This document shows, piece by piece, positions 34,438 to 42,374 of a stretch of 64,000 nucleotides of DNA (positions are counted from its first letter, which is position 1; each line of letters starts with the position of its first letter). The position numbers and the translations under genes were made by a program. This DNA is from Agreia sp. PsM10. GTDB lineage: Bacteria; Actinomycetota; Actinomycetes; Actinomycetales; Microbacteriaceae. The stretch covers positions 1 to 64,000 of the forward strand of contig NZ_JARUXC010000009.1 in NCBI RefSeq assembly GCF_030433855.1, given 5' to 3'. The notes under the pieces were generated by a model. The model saw only the letters and a program-made list of their open reading frames with translations, was not told where the DNA came from and did no database searches.

Positions 34438-35466
34438 ATGGCTGACATCGAATTCGGGCTCGACACCTTCGGAGACATTCCGCAGACGGACACGGGAGAA
34501 CTCGCCTCCCACGCGCAGGCGATCCGGCACGTGGTCGCCGAGGCGGTGCTCGCCGACCAGCTCGGCATCGAGGTCTTCGCCGTCGGCGAGCACCACCGGC
34601 CGGAGTACGCCATCTCGAGTCCCGAGACCGTGCTGGCGGGTATCGCTACGCAGACCGAGCGCATCCGACTGAGTTCGGGTGTCACCGTTCTGAGCTCCGA
34701 CGATCCTGTTCGCGTGTTCCAGCGCTTCGCCACCGTCGACGCCCTCTCGAACGGGCGCGCCGAGGTGATCCTGGGACGCGGCTCGTTCACCGAGTCGTTT
34801 CCCCTCTTCGGCTACGACATGAACGACTACGACACCCTCTTCGAAGAGAAGATCGAGCTGTTCTCGCGCCTGCTCACCGAGCGGCCCGTGAGCTGGAGCG
34901 GCACGACCCGCGCCGCACTGCACGACGCCGACGTCTTTCCCAAGACCGAGTCGGGGCATCTCTCGACCTGGGTCGGCGTGGGCGGCTCGCCGCAGTCGGT
35001 CGTGCGCACCGCTCAGTACGGATTCCCCCTGATGCTCGCCATCATCGGCGGCAGCCCCGAGCGCTTCGCGCCCTACGCCGATCTCTACCGACGCGCGGCC
35101 GAGCAGTTCGGCACCACGGCGCATCCGATCGGCATGCACTCGCCGGGCTTCATCGCCCGCACCGACGACGAGGCCAAGGAGATCTTCTTTCCCCACTACA
35201 AGGTGATGCGCGACCGCATCGGGGCTCTGCGCGGCTGGCCGCCTGTGACCCGCGCCGAGTTCGAGAACGAGGTCGCGCACGGCTCGATGTACGTGGGCTC
35301 GCCCGAGACGGTCGCGCGCCGCATGGCGAGCGCGATCGCTACGCTGGGGGCCGGGCGATTCGACCTCATCTACTCGGCCGGCACCACCCCGATGAGCGAC
35401 CGGATGCGTGCGGTCGAGCTCTACGGAACCGAGGTCGTTCCCCTCGTCCGCGACATCCTGGCCTGA
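34438..35466 (+). CDS. luciferase-like (LLM class) flavin-dependent oxidoreductase
   Basis: The 342-residue TIM-barrel protein is of the bacterial luciferase-like group: FGLDTFGDIP at the start, EVFAVGEHHRPEYAISSPE, ILGRGSFTESFPLFG and the closing GSPETVARRM segment. These enzymes use FMNH2 or F420 to oxidise organic substrates. The F420-reductase-like gene just downstream fits an F420 or flavin partnership. ATG 34438 has AAAGGA eight bases upstream. An alternative ATG at 34408 overlaps the marR start. Confidence 0.9.
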   Translation: MADIEFGLDTFGDIPQTDTGELASHAQAIRHVVAEAVLADQLGIEVFAVGEHHRPEYAISSPETVLAGIATQTERIRLSSGVTVLSSDDPVRVFQRFATVDALSNGRAEVILGRGSFTESFPLFGYDMNDYDTLFEEKIELFSRLLTERPVSWSGTTRAALHDADVFPKTESGHLSTWVGVGGSPQSVVRTAQYGFPLMLAIIGGSPERFAPYADLYRRAAEQFGTTAHPIGMHSPGFIARTDDEAKEIFFPHYKVMRDRIGALRGWPPVTRAEFENEVAHGSMYVGSPETVARRMASAIATLGAGRFDLIYSAGTTPMSDRMRAVELYGTEVVPLVRDILA

Positions 35467-35477
35467 GAGGCGCCCTC

Positions 35478-36155
35478 ATGCATTCCTTGACCGACCCGAA
35501 GAAGGCGACCATCGGCATCCTCGGCGCCGGAAAAGTGGGCACCGTGCTCGCCCGTCTCGCGATCGCAGCCGGCTACCCCGTGCTCATCGCGAGCTCGCGG
35601 CCGCCCGCCGCGATCGAGCTCACGATCGATGTGCTGGCGCACGGCGCCGGGGCGACTACTGCTTCGGATGCCGCGGGCCGGGCCGACATCGTCATCCTGG
35701 CTCTTCCGCTGGGCAAGGCCGTGCCCCTCGACGGAGTCGAGACCCTGCCGGTCGACCAGCTGCGCGGAAAGATCGTGATCGACGCCATGAACTACTGGTG
35801 GGAGGTCGATGGAGTTCGCCCGGATCTGACCGGTGACGACGTCACGACCAGCGAGCTGGTGGCGGCGGCCCTGCCCGGCTCTCGCCTGGTGAAGGCGTTT
35901 AACCACATGGGCTACCACGACCTCGACGAAGGGGCGCGGCCCACGGGCGACCCCGATCGCAAGGCGATCGCGCTGTCGGGAGACGACGTCGCGGCCAACG
36001 ACGTGGTCGCCGACCTCATCGACTCGCTCGGCTTCGACGCCGTCGACCTGGGCCTGCTCGTCGAAGGCGCGGTGCTGCAGCCGGGGCGTGAGCTCTTCGG
36101 CGCGAACCTCGGTGCCGCCGAGATCCGCGACGTCGTGGAGCAGGCCGCCGCCTGA
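35478..36155 (+). CDS. NADPH-dependent F420 reductase-like protein
   Basis: The 225-residue protein has a Rossmann start TIGILGAGKVGTVLARLA (residues 10-27) and the COG2085 pattern IVILALPLG, VIDAMNYWW and RLVKAFNHMGYHDL. Proper F420:NADP oxidoreductases share this layout, although some members work without F420. The gene starts 11 bases after the luciferase-like gene, so the two form an operon. A reductase feeding the oxidoreductase is the simplest reading. Confidence 0.87.
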   Translation: MHSLTDPKKATIGILGAGKVGTVLARLAIAAGYPVLIASSRPPAAIELTIDVLAHGAGATTASDAAGRADIVILALPLGKAVPLDGVETLPVDQLRGKIVIDAMNYWWEVDGVRPDLTGDDVTTSELVAAALPGSRLVKAFNHMGYHDLDEGARPTGDPDRKAIALSGDDVAANDVVADLIDSLGFDAVDLGLLVEGAVLQPGRELFGANLGAAEIRDVVEQAAA

Positions 36156-36205
36156 GGTCAGGCGCCCTGTGCGCGGTGCTCCATCCGGCCGAGTGCGCCG
36201 TATCG

Positions 36206-36238
36206 GGCGAACGCGCCGTCGGCGCAGGAGCGTTCGCC
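36206..36238 (+). terminator. hairpin after the F420 reductase-like gene
   Basis: GGCGAACGC and GCGTTCGCC form perfect arms with an inner GCCGTCGGC pairing. It lies 51 bases after the stop, in a 133-base spacer with no gene. Confidence 0.65.
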
Positions 36239-36288
36239 GGATGAAGGCGCGCTCGACCATGAGGTTGCGACACGCGTGAGCCGAAGGG

Positions 36289-36654
36289 TCAGGCCTTGTC
36301 GTGCAGGGTGATGGCGTAGCCGTCGGGGTCTGCGAAGGTGAAGGTGCGGCCGAACGGGCCGTCGACGGGGGCGGAGACGATGGTGAACCCGTCGGCGACG
36401 AGGGTGTCGTAGATCCGCTGGGCGTCGGGCGCGTGCATCCAGACGCCGACACCGAGGCCGAGCTGGGCGCCCGAGTTCAGGTCGACGCCGGGCATCGCAT
36501 CGCGCACCGCGAAGGCCGCGGGCGTCGTGCCGAAGACGATGGCGTGGGGCGGGCCGGGCTGGCGGGTGAGTCCGAGGTACTTCTCGTAGAACGCGGCGGA
36601 TGCCTCGATGTCGCGGACCTGCAGTGAGATGAAGCCGGGGCCGGATGCGGTCAT
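36289..36654 (-). CDS. VOC family protein (glyoxalase-like)
   Basis: The 121-residue protein is a two-module VOC unit: FISLQVRDIEASAAFYEKYLGL at the start, GVGVWMHAPDAQRIYDTL in the middle and FTFADPDGYAITLHDK at the end. It may be a lyase, dioxygenase or ligand-binding protein. GAAGGAGAAC precedes ATG 36654 on its strand. It is divergent from a MarR gene and shares a palindromic operator region, so it is the likely target. Confidence 0.9.
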   Translation of the reverse strand: MTASGPGFISLQVRDIEASAAFYEKYLGLTRQPGPPHAIVFGTTPAAFAVRDAMPGVDLNSGAQLGLGVGVWMHAPDAQRIYDTLVADGFTIVSAPVDGPFGRTFTFADPDGYAITLHDKA

Positions 36655-36683
36655 GATGTTCTCCTTCGTGAATGTCAGTTTGT

Positions 36684-36702
36684 TGACATACTCAGTATGT
36701 CA
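36684..36702. promoter_or_regulatory. MarR operator TGACATACT-C-AGTATGTCA
   Basis: A perfect 19-base palindrome (nine-base arms around C) lies between the divergent VOC and marR genes. A second partial site, TTGACATGAGTCAA (36708-36721), covers the marR start codon. Confidence 0.78.
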
Positions 36703-36712
36703 GAATATTGAC

Positions 36713-37156
36713 ATGAGTCAAGACGGATCAGGAATCGAGCTGGAGACGTCGTTGGGGTACTTGATGAAGGAGGTCTCCAGTGCGCTGCGCACCGCCATGG
36801 AGGCCGTGCTGCGTCCGCTCGGCATGAGCGTCACGCACTACTCCTGCCTCGAACTGCTCGCCCAGCGGCCCGGCCTGTCGAACTCGGAGCTCGCCCGCGG
36901 CACGTTCGTGACGAGGCAGGCGATGAACGTGCTGCTGCAGGCGCTCGAGGCCGACGGGCTCGTCACGAGATCGGAGCAGCCCGCCTCCGGGCGCGCTCTG
37001 CCGACACAGCTCACGACGGCCGGCCGGGCTCAGCTCGCCACGGCCAGCGCCGCGGTCAGGGAAGTCGAGGACCGCATGAAGTCGGGCCTCGAGGCTGGCG
37101 AACAGGATGCGCTGCGCGCGATGCTGTCGACCTGCGCGGCATCGCTGCGGGCCTAG
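36713..37156 (+). CDS. MarR family transcriptional regulator
   Basis: The 147-residue protein is a compact MarR: LRPLGMSVTHYSCLELLAQRPGLSNSELARGTFVTRQAMNVLLQALEADGLVTRSEQ contains the winged helix. It should repress itself and the divergent VOC gene from the palindromes at 36684-36721. Its TAG overlaps the convergent membrane gene stop in a CTAG. Confidence 0.9.
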   Translation: MSQDGSGIELETSLGYLMKEVSSALRTAMEAVLRPLGMSVTHYSCLELLAQRPGLSNSELARGTFVTRQAMNVLLQALEADGLVTRSEQPASGRALPTQLTTAGRAQLATASAAVREVEDRMKSGLEAGEQDALRAMLSTCAASLRA

Positions 37157-37506
37157 GCCGGGTCCGACAGCATCGCCGTGATCAGCGTGATGCCGCCGAA
37201 CACGAACACGACAAGCGCGATGGATGCGAGGGCCGATGCCACGGCGGCCTGCAACGCCCACGCACGCGCCCTCGGGATGAGGCACACGAGCAGCAGCACT
37301 GCCGTCGGTGCGACCAGGCACACGATGAGCCCGGTGTCGGAGATGATCACGCCGAGCAGCTGAAGGATCAGGTAGCAGAGGGGCACGCCGGCCACGCCGA
37401 CGATTGCCCCGACGGCGATCGCGCCGGCGCGCAGTCTCCTCGGCCCGCGCGCGGAGGGCGCGGGGACACCGGGCTGGCTCTCGGGCACGTTCGCGGTCGC
37501 GGGCAT
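37153..37506 (-). CDS. small membrane protein (DUF-type), unknown function
   Basis: The 117-residue protein has a Pro-rich cytoplasmic start (about 1-25) and three membrane segments (GAIAVGAIVGVAGVPLCYLI, LIVCLVAPTAVLLLVCLI, ASALASIALVVFVFGGITLI). I recognise no family. ATG 37506 is preceded by AAGGAT on its strand; a GTG at 37521 is an alternative. It shares its stop position with the convergent marR. Confidence 0.75.
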   Translation of the reverse strand: MPATANVPESQPGVPAPSARGPRRLRAGAIAVGAIVGVAGVPLCYLILQLLGVIISDTGLIVCLVAPTAVLLLVCLIPRARAWALQAAVASALASIALVVFVFGGITLITAMLSDPA

Positions 37507-37549
37507 GCGCCCATCCTTCACCTATCGAGCACGGAAGGGAACGCCGCAG

Positions 37550-38215
37550 CTACTCGAACTGCGCCAGCAGCCTGTCGTAGGCCGCCTCGATGTGCGATTT
37601 GCCGACCTTCGCCGCCGCTCCTGCGTGACGGCTGCGCAGCGTCTGCAGCAGTTCGCCGTGTTCGCGCACGGCCCGGGCTCGATAGGCGGTGTGCTCGCCG
37701 ATGCTCTGAGAGAGGAACAGCTGCACTCGCGAGCGCAGCGGAACCCAGGTGGCGTAGAGCAGTGAATGCTTGGCGGCCACATAGACCCGGTCGTGGAAGT
37801 CGATGTCGAGCTGAATCAGCCGTGCGTCGTCGAGCGCATCGATCGCCCGCTGCATATCGTCGACGATGCCCTGCAGGGCGGCGAAGTCGTGCTCGGTCGC
37901 ATTCTTCGCGGCGCTTCGCATGGCGAAACTCTCGAGTACGACCCGCAAGCTCGCGAGTTCCCTGACGTCCTCCGACGTGACCCGCACCACAGAGGCGCCG
38001 CGATGCAGGCGGATCTCGACGATCCCCTCCTGTCGCAGCTGCCCGAGTGCCTCGCGCACCGGTCCACGGCTCACGTCGAGGCGGGTGGCGATCTCGACCT
38101 CGCCGAGCCGCGATCCGAGCGGGTACTCTCCCGAGAAGATCGACTGGCGGATACGTTCCGCGACCTCATCGCCGAGAGAGCTCCTCGCGGCCGGATTGAT
38201 CTCAGCGGATCTCAT
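37550..38215 (-). CDS. GntR family regulator, FCD (FadR) subgroup
   Basis: The 221-residue protein has the GntR winged helix (LGDEVAERIRQSIFSGEYPLGSRLGEVEIATRLDVSRGPVREALGQL) and an all-helical FCD ligand domain with the metal-binding positions in ALDDARLIQLDIDFHDRVY and HGELLQTL. FCD regulators bind carboxylated metabolites. It lies at the end of the minus-strand part of the catabolic locus, next to RidA. ATG 38215 is the most family-like start; ATG 38290 would add 25 residues. The TTGT-N2-ACAA boxes at 39990-40252 are candidate targets. Confidence 0.87.
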   Translation of the reverse strand: MRSAEINPAARSSLGDEVAERIRQSIFSGEYPLGSRLGEVEIATRLDVSRGPVREALGQLRQEGIVEIRLHRGASVVRVTSEDVRELASLRVVLESFAMRSAAKNATEHDFAALQGIVDDMQRAIDALDDARLIQLDIDFHDRVYVAAKHSLLYATWVPLRSRVQLFLSQSIGEHTAYRARAVREHGELLQTLRSRHAGAAAKVGKSHIEAAYDRLLAQFE

Positions 38216-38335
38216 CTCCACCCTGCGCCTCGCTTCGTCTCGTTCCGGCGGCCAGCGGATGTCCGTCGTCGCTCCTCGGTTGGCTAGCATTGCACAGCCC
38301 TGCCGGAGGCCGCCCCGCGACCCTCGCTCAGACTC

Positions 38336-38734
38336 TCATTCGCGACTTTCCTCAGGCAGCCACAGCACGGCATCCACCTCGACCGTCACCCCGTTCGCGA
38401 GCTCGGACACGATGGTGGTACGAGCCGGCCCCGGCTCGGCGAAGAACTCCGCATAGACCGTGTTGAACTCCGACGTCTGCCGGCCCGGCGCGAGATAGAC
38501 GGTCACCTTGACCGCGTCAGCGAGGCTGCCGCCGGATGCCCGTGCCACGGCTTCGAGATTGGTGAGGGTCTGGCGCACCTGGGCCTCGAAGGGCAGCTCG
38601 CCGAGACGGTTGCCCACGGCGTCGCGCGGCGTCTGGCCCGACAGGTAGACGATGTCCCCGGCGCGGATGGCCTGGCTGTATGGTCCCGCCGGAGGTGGCG
38701 CCTCGTCGGTGCGGATGGGTGTGCCGCCGCTCAC
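38336..38734 (-). CDS. RidA family enamine/imine deaminase
   Basis: The 132-residue protein is a RidA/YjgF trimer unit: APPPAGPYSQAIRAGDIVYLSGQTPRD, LTNLEAVARASGGSLADAVKVTVYL and the PARTTIVSELANGVTVEVDAVLW end, which has the conserved Arg that binds the substrate carboxylate. RidA hydrolyses reactive enamines and imines made by PLP enzymes. The GTG start overlaps the stop of the aminotransferase by four bases (GTGA), so the two enzymes are co-translated and probably work in sequence. Confidence 0.92.
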   Translation of the reverse strand: MSGGTPIRTDEAPPPAGPYSQAIRAGDIVYLSGQTPRDAVGNRLGELPFEAQVRQTLTNLEAVARASGGSLADAVKVTVYLAPGRQTSEFNTVYAEFFAEPGPARTTIVSELANGVTVEVDAVLWLPEESRE

Positions 38735-39963
38735 GAGCGCACCCCCATTGCACTGAGCGTCGCGACCATGCGGTCGAGCGCCGCCTCCCATTCGATCTCG
38801 TCTCGGGCGAAGCACACCCGGAACATGCCGGTGCCCGACGGCCCGAATTGATAGCCGGGCGACACGATCACTCCCGCATCCGACCTCAGGGCGGCGGCTA
38901 CCTCGTAGTCGCTGGCGCCGAGCGCCGACACGTCGACCCAGAGATAAGCCGTTCCCCGGTGGGGCAGCACGGTGAGACCGGGAACCTCGCGTAGCCGCGC
39001 CACCGTCATCGCCTGCAGGGCCTCGAGGTCGAGGACGCGCTCGGCGACGAAGTCCGCGTCGTCGACGAGCCAATGCGTCAGCAGCTGTTGTGCGTAGGCC
39101 GGCGCGCGGAGCGAGGTCAAGGCGAGCGTCTGCTCGACGAGCTCCATCACGGGGGCGGGGCCGACCACGACGCCGAGCCGGAATCCGCTCAGCGACTCGG
39201 TCTTCGACGGTCCGAGCATGGTGATGCAACGCTCGCGCATGCCCGGTGCCGCGACCATGTGCGGCAGCTCGGTCTCGCCATAGACGAGGCGCGAGTAGAG
39301 CTCGTCGGCGAGAACCAGGAAGTCGCCCTCGACGGCCAGCGCAGCGAGCCTGTCGATGGTCTCGGGCGCGTAGACGGCCCCCGTGGGGTTGCTCGGGTGC
39401 GAGAACATGAAGAGAACGGGCTTCTCGAGCAGCAGCGCCTCGACTGCATCGAGGTCGAGTGTCGGCTGGGCCGCGCGATAGTCGATCGGGATCCGCACGA
39501 CGCGCGCGCCGAGGAGTGCGAGCATGCGTTCTGCGAACAGGTACTCGGGGTCGGCCAGGAGCACGAGGTCGCCCTCGTCGACCAGCGCGGACAGGGTTGT
39601 GAACAGGCCGGACTGCGTGCCTGCCGTGATGGCGATGTTCTCGGGTGCCACAGGCACGCCGAGGAACGTCGTGAGCGAGTGGCCCAGGGCGTCGAGAACG
39701 GCCGGATGCCCACGATACGGCGTGTAGGCGAGCGCGCCGTCGGCCATCGCCTCGAGCATGACGGGCGCCGCCCACTCGGGAGGCGGGAACCGCACGGTGT
39801 CGAAGTGGGTCGTGTCGAGCAGGCCGTTGCCGCCTCCGTTCAGTTGGAGCGCTCTATCGAGTTCGCGAACGGTGCTGCCGAGGGCGCCGGAGCGCTCGGG
39901 CATGTGGGTTCTGACGACGCGTTCGCTCGGCTCATAGCGCGGGGTGGCCGGTGTCTGCTGCAT
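38731..39963 (-). CDS. PLP-dependent aminotransferase, class I/II (fold type I)
   Basis: The 410-residue enzyme has YRGHPAVLDALG, TAGTQSGLFTTLSALVDEGD, SHPSNPTGAVYAP, ADELYSRLVYG and the PLP lysine in GPSKTESLSGFRLG, with the carboxylate-binding Arg in FRVCFA near the end. It transaminates an amino acid-like substrate; the exact one is unknown. ATG 39963 has GGAA upstream; a TTG at 39978 would add five residues. It heads the minus-strand unit with RidA and diverges from the Liv importer. Confidence 0.9.
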   Translation of the reverse strand: MQQTPATPRYEPSERVVRTHMPERSGALGSTVRELDRALQLNGGGNGLLDTTHFDTVRFPPPEWAAPVMLEAMADGALAYTPYRGHPAVLDALGHSLTTFLGVPVAPENIAITAGTQSGLFTTLSALVDEGDLVLLADPEYLFAERMLALLGARVVRIPIDYRAAQPTLDLDAVEALLLEKPVLFMFSHPSNPTGAVYAPETIDRLAALAVEGDFLVLADELYSRLVYGETELPHMVAAPGMRERCITMLGPSKTESLSGFRLGVVVGPAPVMELVEQTLALTSLRAPAYAQQLLTHWLVDDADFVAERVLDLEALQAMTVARLREVPGLTVLPHRGTAYLWVDVSALGASDYEVAAALRSDAGVIVSPGYQFGPSGTGMFRVCFARDEIEWEAALDRMVATLSAMGVRS

Positions 39964-40301
39964 TCGGGTTCCGTTCAAGGATCGTCGGATTGTCTACAAC
40001 TATGCGATATGCAATCTACCCTCTTCGTTTGAGATTGCGGTTCCATGCGGGCGTCGGTTGTGTTTCCAGCATGTGTTAAACGGGCAAGCCGAGGTGTCGA
40101 TTATTAACAATATGTAACGACGAGTGGTGGGCTCTTGCTCATCCGTCGTGGATTGCGGATTGTTTACAACCAGACCCCGCCTTATGCAGCGCATCTCGAG
40201 GTCGCACCACGGCACATCGACCCGCAGGCACCACCTTCCCAATTGTCTAGAACGCCCCACGGCCCTCACAGCCCGGCGACGAACAAGGAGTAGTAGCACT
40301 G
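39964..40301. promoter_or_regulatory. divergent promoter region with three GntR-type boxes
   Basis: This 338-base, AT-richer spacer holds no gene that I can support. It has three related boxes: TTGTCTACAA (39990-39999), TTGTTTACAA (40160-40169) and TTGTCTAGAA (40243-40252). The first two share CGGATTGT before the box. The TTGT-N2-ACAA dyad is typical of FCD-type GntR operators. One box lies beside the aminotransferase start and one beside the livK start, with the third between. Confidence 0.7.
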
Positions 40302-41462
40302 ATGTCATTCACGAGAACTGCAGCAACAGTCGGCCTGGTGGCCGCCGCATCACTCGTCCTCGCCGGATGTTCGGCCGGCGGGGGAGGTTCGGACACCATC
40401 AAGTTCGCCGTCGCCGGACCGATGAGCGGCGAGAACGCCGTCTACGGCGAGACCCAGGTGAACGGCATCCAGCTGGCCGTCGACGAGATCAACGCCGATG
40501 GAGGAATCGACGGCAAGCAGGTCGAACTCGAGATGTTCGACGACGAGTGCGATCCGACGACTGCCGCCAACGTGGCCTCGAGGATCGTCTCCGACGGCGG
40601 CTTCGAAGCCGTGCTCGGGCATGTCTGCTCCTCCGCCACCCTCGCGGCGGATCCGGTGTACGAGCGTGCGGGTCTGAGCCTCATCAGCGGGTCGTCGACG
40701 AGCCCCGCGGTCAGCCAGCAGGGCTTCACGAATTTCAGCCGCACCATTCCTACCGATGACATCCAGGGCGCGCAGATGATCGACTTCGCCGCCGAGGAGT
40801 TGGGCAAGTCGAAGATCGCGATCGTGTACGCGAGCGACGACTACGGGCAGGGCCTGTACGAGGCCGCCGTGGATCAGGCCGAGGAGGCGGGCGTCGACAT
40901 CGTCTCCGCCGAGACCTTCGTGCCGAACGAGACCAAGGACTTCTCGTCGATCCTCACGAAGACCTCTGCAAGCGATCCGGATGTGCTGCTGCTCTTCGGC
41001 TACTACAACGACATGGGCACTCTTGTGACCCAGATCTCGGGAAGCCTCGCGAGCGTCGACAAGGTCGCCTCCGCGGGCACGGCGCAGCCCGACTACGTGA
41101 GCCTCGGCGGTGCCGCGGCCGAGGGCACCTACCTGCTCGCCTTCTACGACCCGAGCAGCCCGTTCCCGGCGAACGAGAAGTACGTGGCCGCCTACGAGAA
41201 GGCCTACGGCGGCGAAGAGCCCAATGAGCAGGCGGCCTACTGGTACGAGGTGCCTTACATCGTGAAGAGCGCCATCGAAGACCACGGCGGCACCAAGGAG
41301 ACGCTCACCGAGGCCATCCACGCCACGACCTACGAGGGGCCGACCGGCAAGACGGCGTTCGAGGACGACGGCGATGTGACCGGCAAGACCGGCGTCGTCG
41401 CCCGCGTCACCGACGGCGTGATCACGCTCGATCCAGAGCTGACCACGAAGTTCGCCCAGTAA
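40302..41462 (+). CDS. Liv-type ABC importer substrate-binding lipoprotein
   Basis: The 386-residue protein has a lipobox VLAGC (Cys23) and the periplasmic-binding fold of the branched-chain amino acid / amide group: AVAGPMSGENAVYGETQVNGIQLAVDEIN, DDECDPTTAANVASRIV, and ALGHVCSSATLAADPVYERAG (Ser-Ser-Ala near the ligand). It should capture the substrate outside the cell. AAGGAG at 40285-40290 precedes ATG 40302. It is the first gene of a plus-strand operon that runs to livF. The ligand need not be an amino acid. Confidence 0.93.
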   Translation: MSFTRTAATVGLVAAASLVLAGCSAGGGGSDTIKFAVAGPMSGENAVYGETQVNGIQLAVDEINADGGIDGKQVELEMFDDECDPTTAANVASRIVSDGGFEAVLGHVCSSATLAADPVYERAGLSLISGSSTSPAVSQQGFTNFSRTIPTDDIQGAQMIDFAAEELGKSKIAIVYASDDYGQGLYEAAVDQAEEAGVDIVSAETFVPNETKDFSSILTKTSASDPDVLLLFGYYNDMGTLVTQISGSLASVDKVASAGTAQPDYVSLGGAAAEGTYLLAFYDPSSPFPANEKYVAAYEKAYGGEEPNEQAAYWYEVPYIVKSAIEDHGGTKETLTEAIHATTYEGPTGKTAFEDDGDVTGKTGVVARVTDGVITLDPELTTKFAQ

Positions 41463-41495
41463 CCGCCGCACGCCGACACCTCGTAAGGAGGACTC

Positions 41496-42374
41496 GTGGG
41501 TTCCGAACTCATGCAACAGATTGTCAACGGCCTCGCGGCGGGCGCGATCTACGCGCTCATCGCGGTGGGCTACAACCTGGTCTTCGGGCTGCTCGAGTTG
41601 ATCAACTTCTCGCACGGGCACGTGTACATGGTGGGAACGTTCGTGGTGCTGAGTCTTATGGACACAGGCATCCCATTCCCCGTCGCGATTCTGGGCGGGC
41701 TCGTGATCGGTGCGGGCCTCGGCATGGCCGTGGAGCGTTTCGCCTACCGGCCGTTGCGGGGCGCGAACCGGATCATCCCGACGGTGTCCGCAGTGGCGGC
41801 GACCTTGGTGCTCGAGAACGCCGCGAACATCATCTGGGGTCCGGCCGCGCGGCGCTTCGACACCCCGCTTCCCAAGGGATCGATCGAGGTGCTCGGCGTG
41901 ACTCTCACCACCATGCACGGCATCGTCTTCGGTACTGCGGCGGTTCTCGCCTTCGGCCTGTGGCTGCTGGTCGAGAAGACGCCGTGGGGCCGGAGCGTGC
42001 GGGCTATCCGTGATGATCTGCCCACTGCCCAGCTCATGGGCATCGCGGTCAACAGGATCGTCTCGTCGGTCTACGCACTCGGCTCCATTCTCGGAGTGCT
42101 GGCGGGCGTCCTCTTCGCGGCCTACTACTCGACCGTCTACGTGGGCATGGGCTTCACCGGCACGCTGAACGCCTTTACCGCCGCGGTGATCGGTGGCATC
42201 GGCAGCATCAAGGGCTCGTTCATCGGCGGCCTCACACTCGGTGTCGTTCAGGCGCTCGCTGCCGGATTCCTGTCGTCGGGCTACATGAACGCGATCACCT
42301 TCGTGATCCTGATCCTCTTCCTCATCGCGAGACCGCGCGGTGTCGTGGGTCGAGCGGAGGTGAGCCGCGCATGA
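41496..42374 (+). CDS. Liv-type ABC importer permease (LivH-like)
   Basis: The 292-residue protein has about eight membrane segments and the LivH pattern GLAAGAIYALIAVGYNLVFGLLELINFSHGHV at the start and FTAAVIGGIGSIKGSFIGGLTLG near the end, which contains the ATPase contact loop. It works with LivM and the two ATPases. The start is GTG 41496, with AAGGAGG ahead of it. It overlaps livM by four bases. Confidence 0.93.
   Translation: MGSELMQQIVNGLAAGAIYALIAVGYNLVFGLLELINFSHGHVYMVGTFVVLSLMDTGIPFPVAILGGLVIGAGLGMAVERFAYRPLRGANRIIPTVSAVAATLVLENAANIIWGPAARRFDTPLPKGSIEVLGVTLTTMHGIVFGTAAVLAFGLWLLVEKTPWGRSVRAIRDDLPTAQLMGIAVNRIVSSVYALGSILGVLAGVLFAAYYSTVYVGMGFTGTLNAFTAAVIGGIGSIKGSFIGGLTLGVVQALAAGFLSSGYMNAITFVILILFLIARPRGVVGRAEVSRA

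Noticed and set aside
36156-36288. Possible small gene between the F420 reductase-like and VOC genes
   Set aside because: The minus frame reading MVERAFIRRT is Arg-rich, has no start signal and is explained by the hairpin at 36206-36238.
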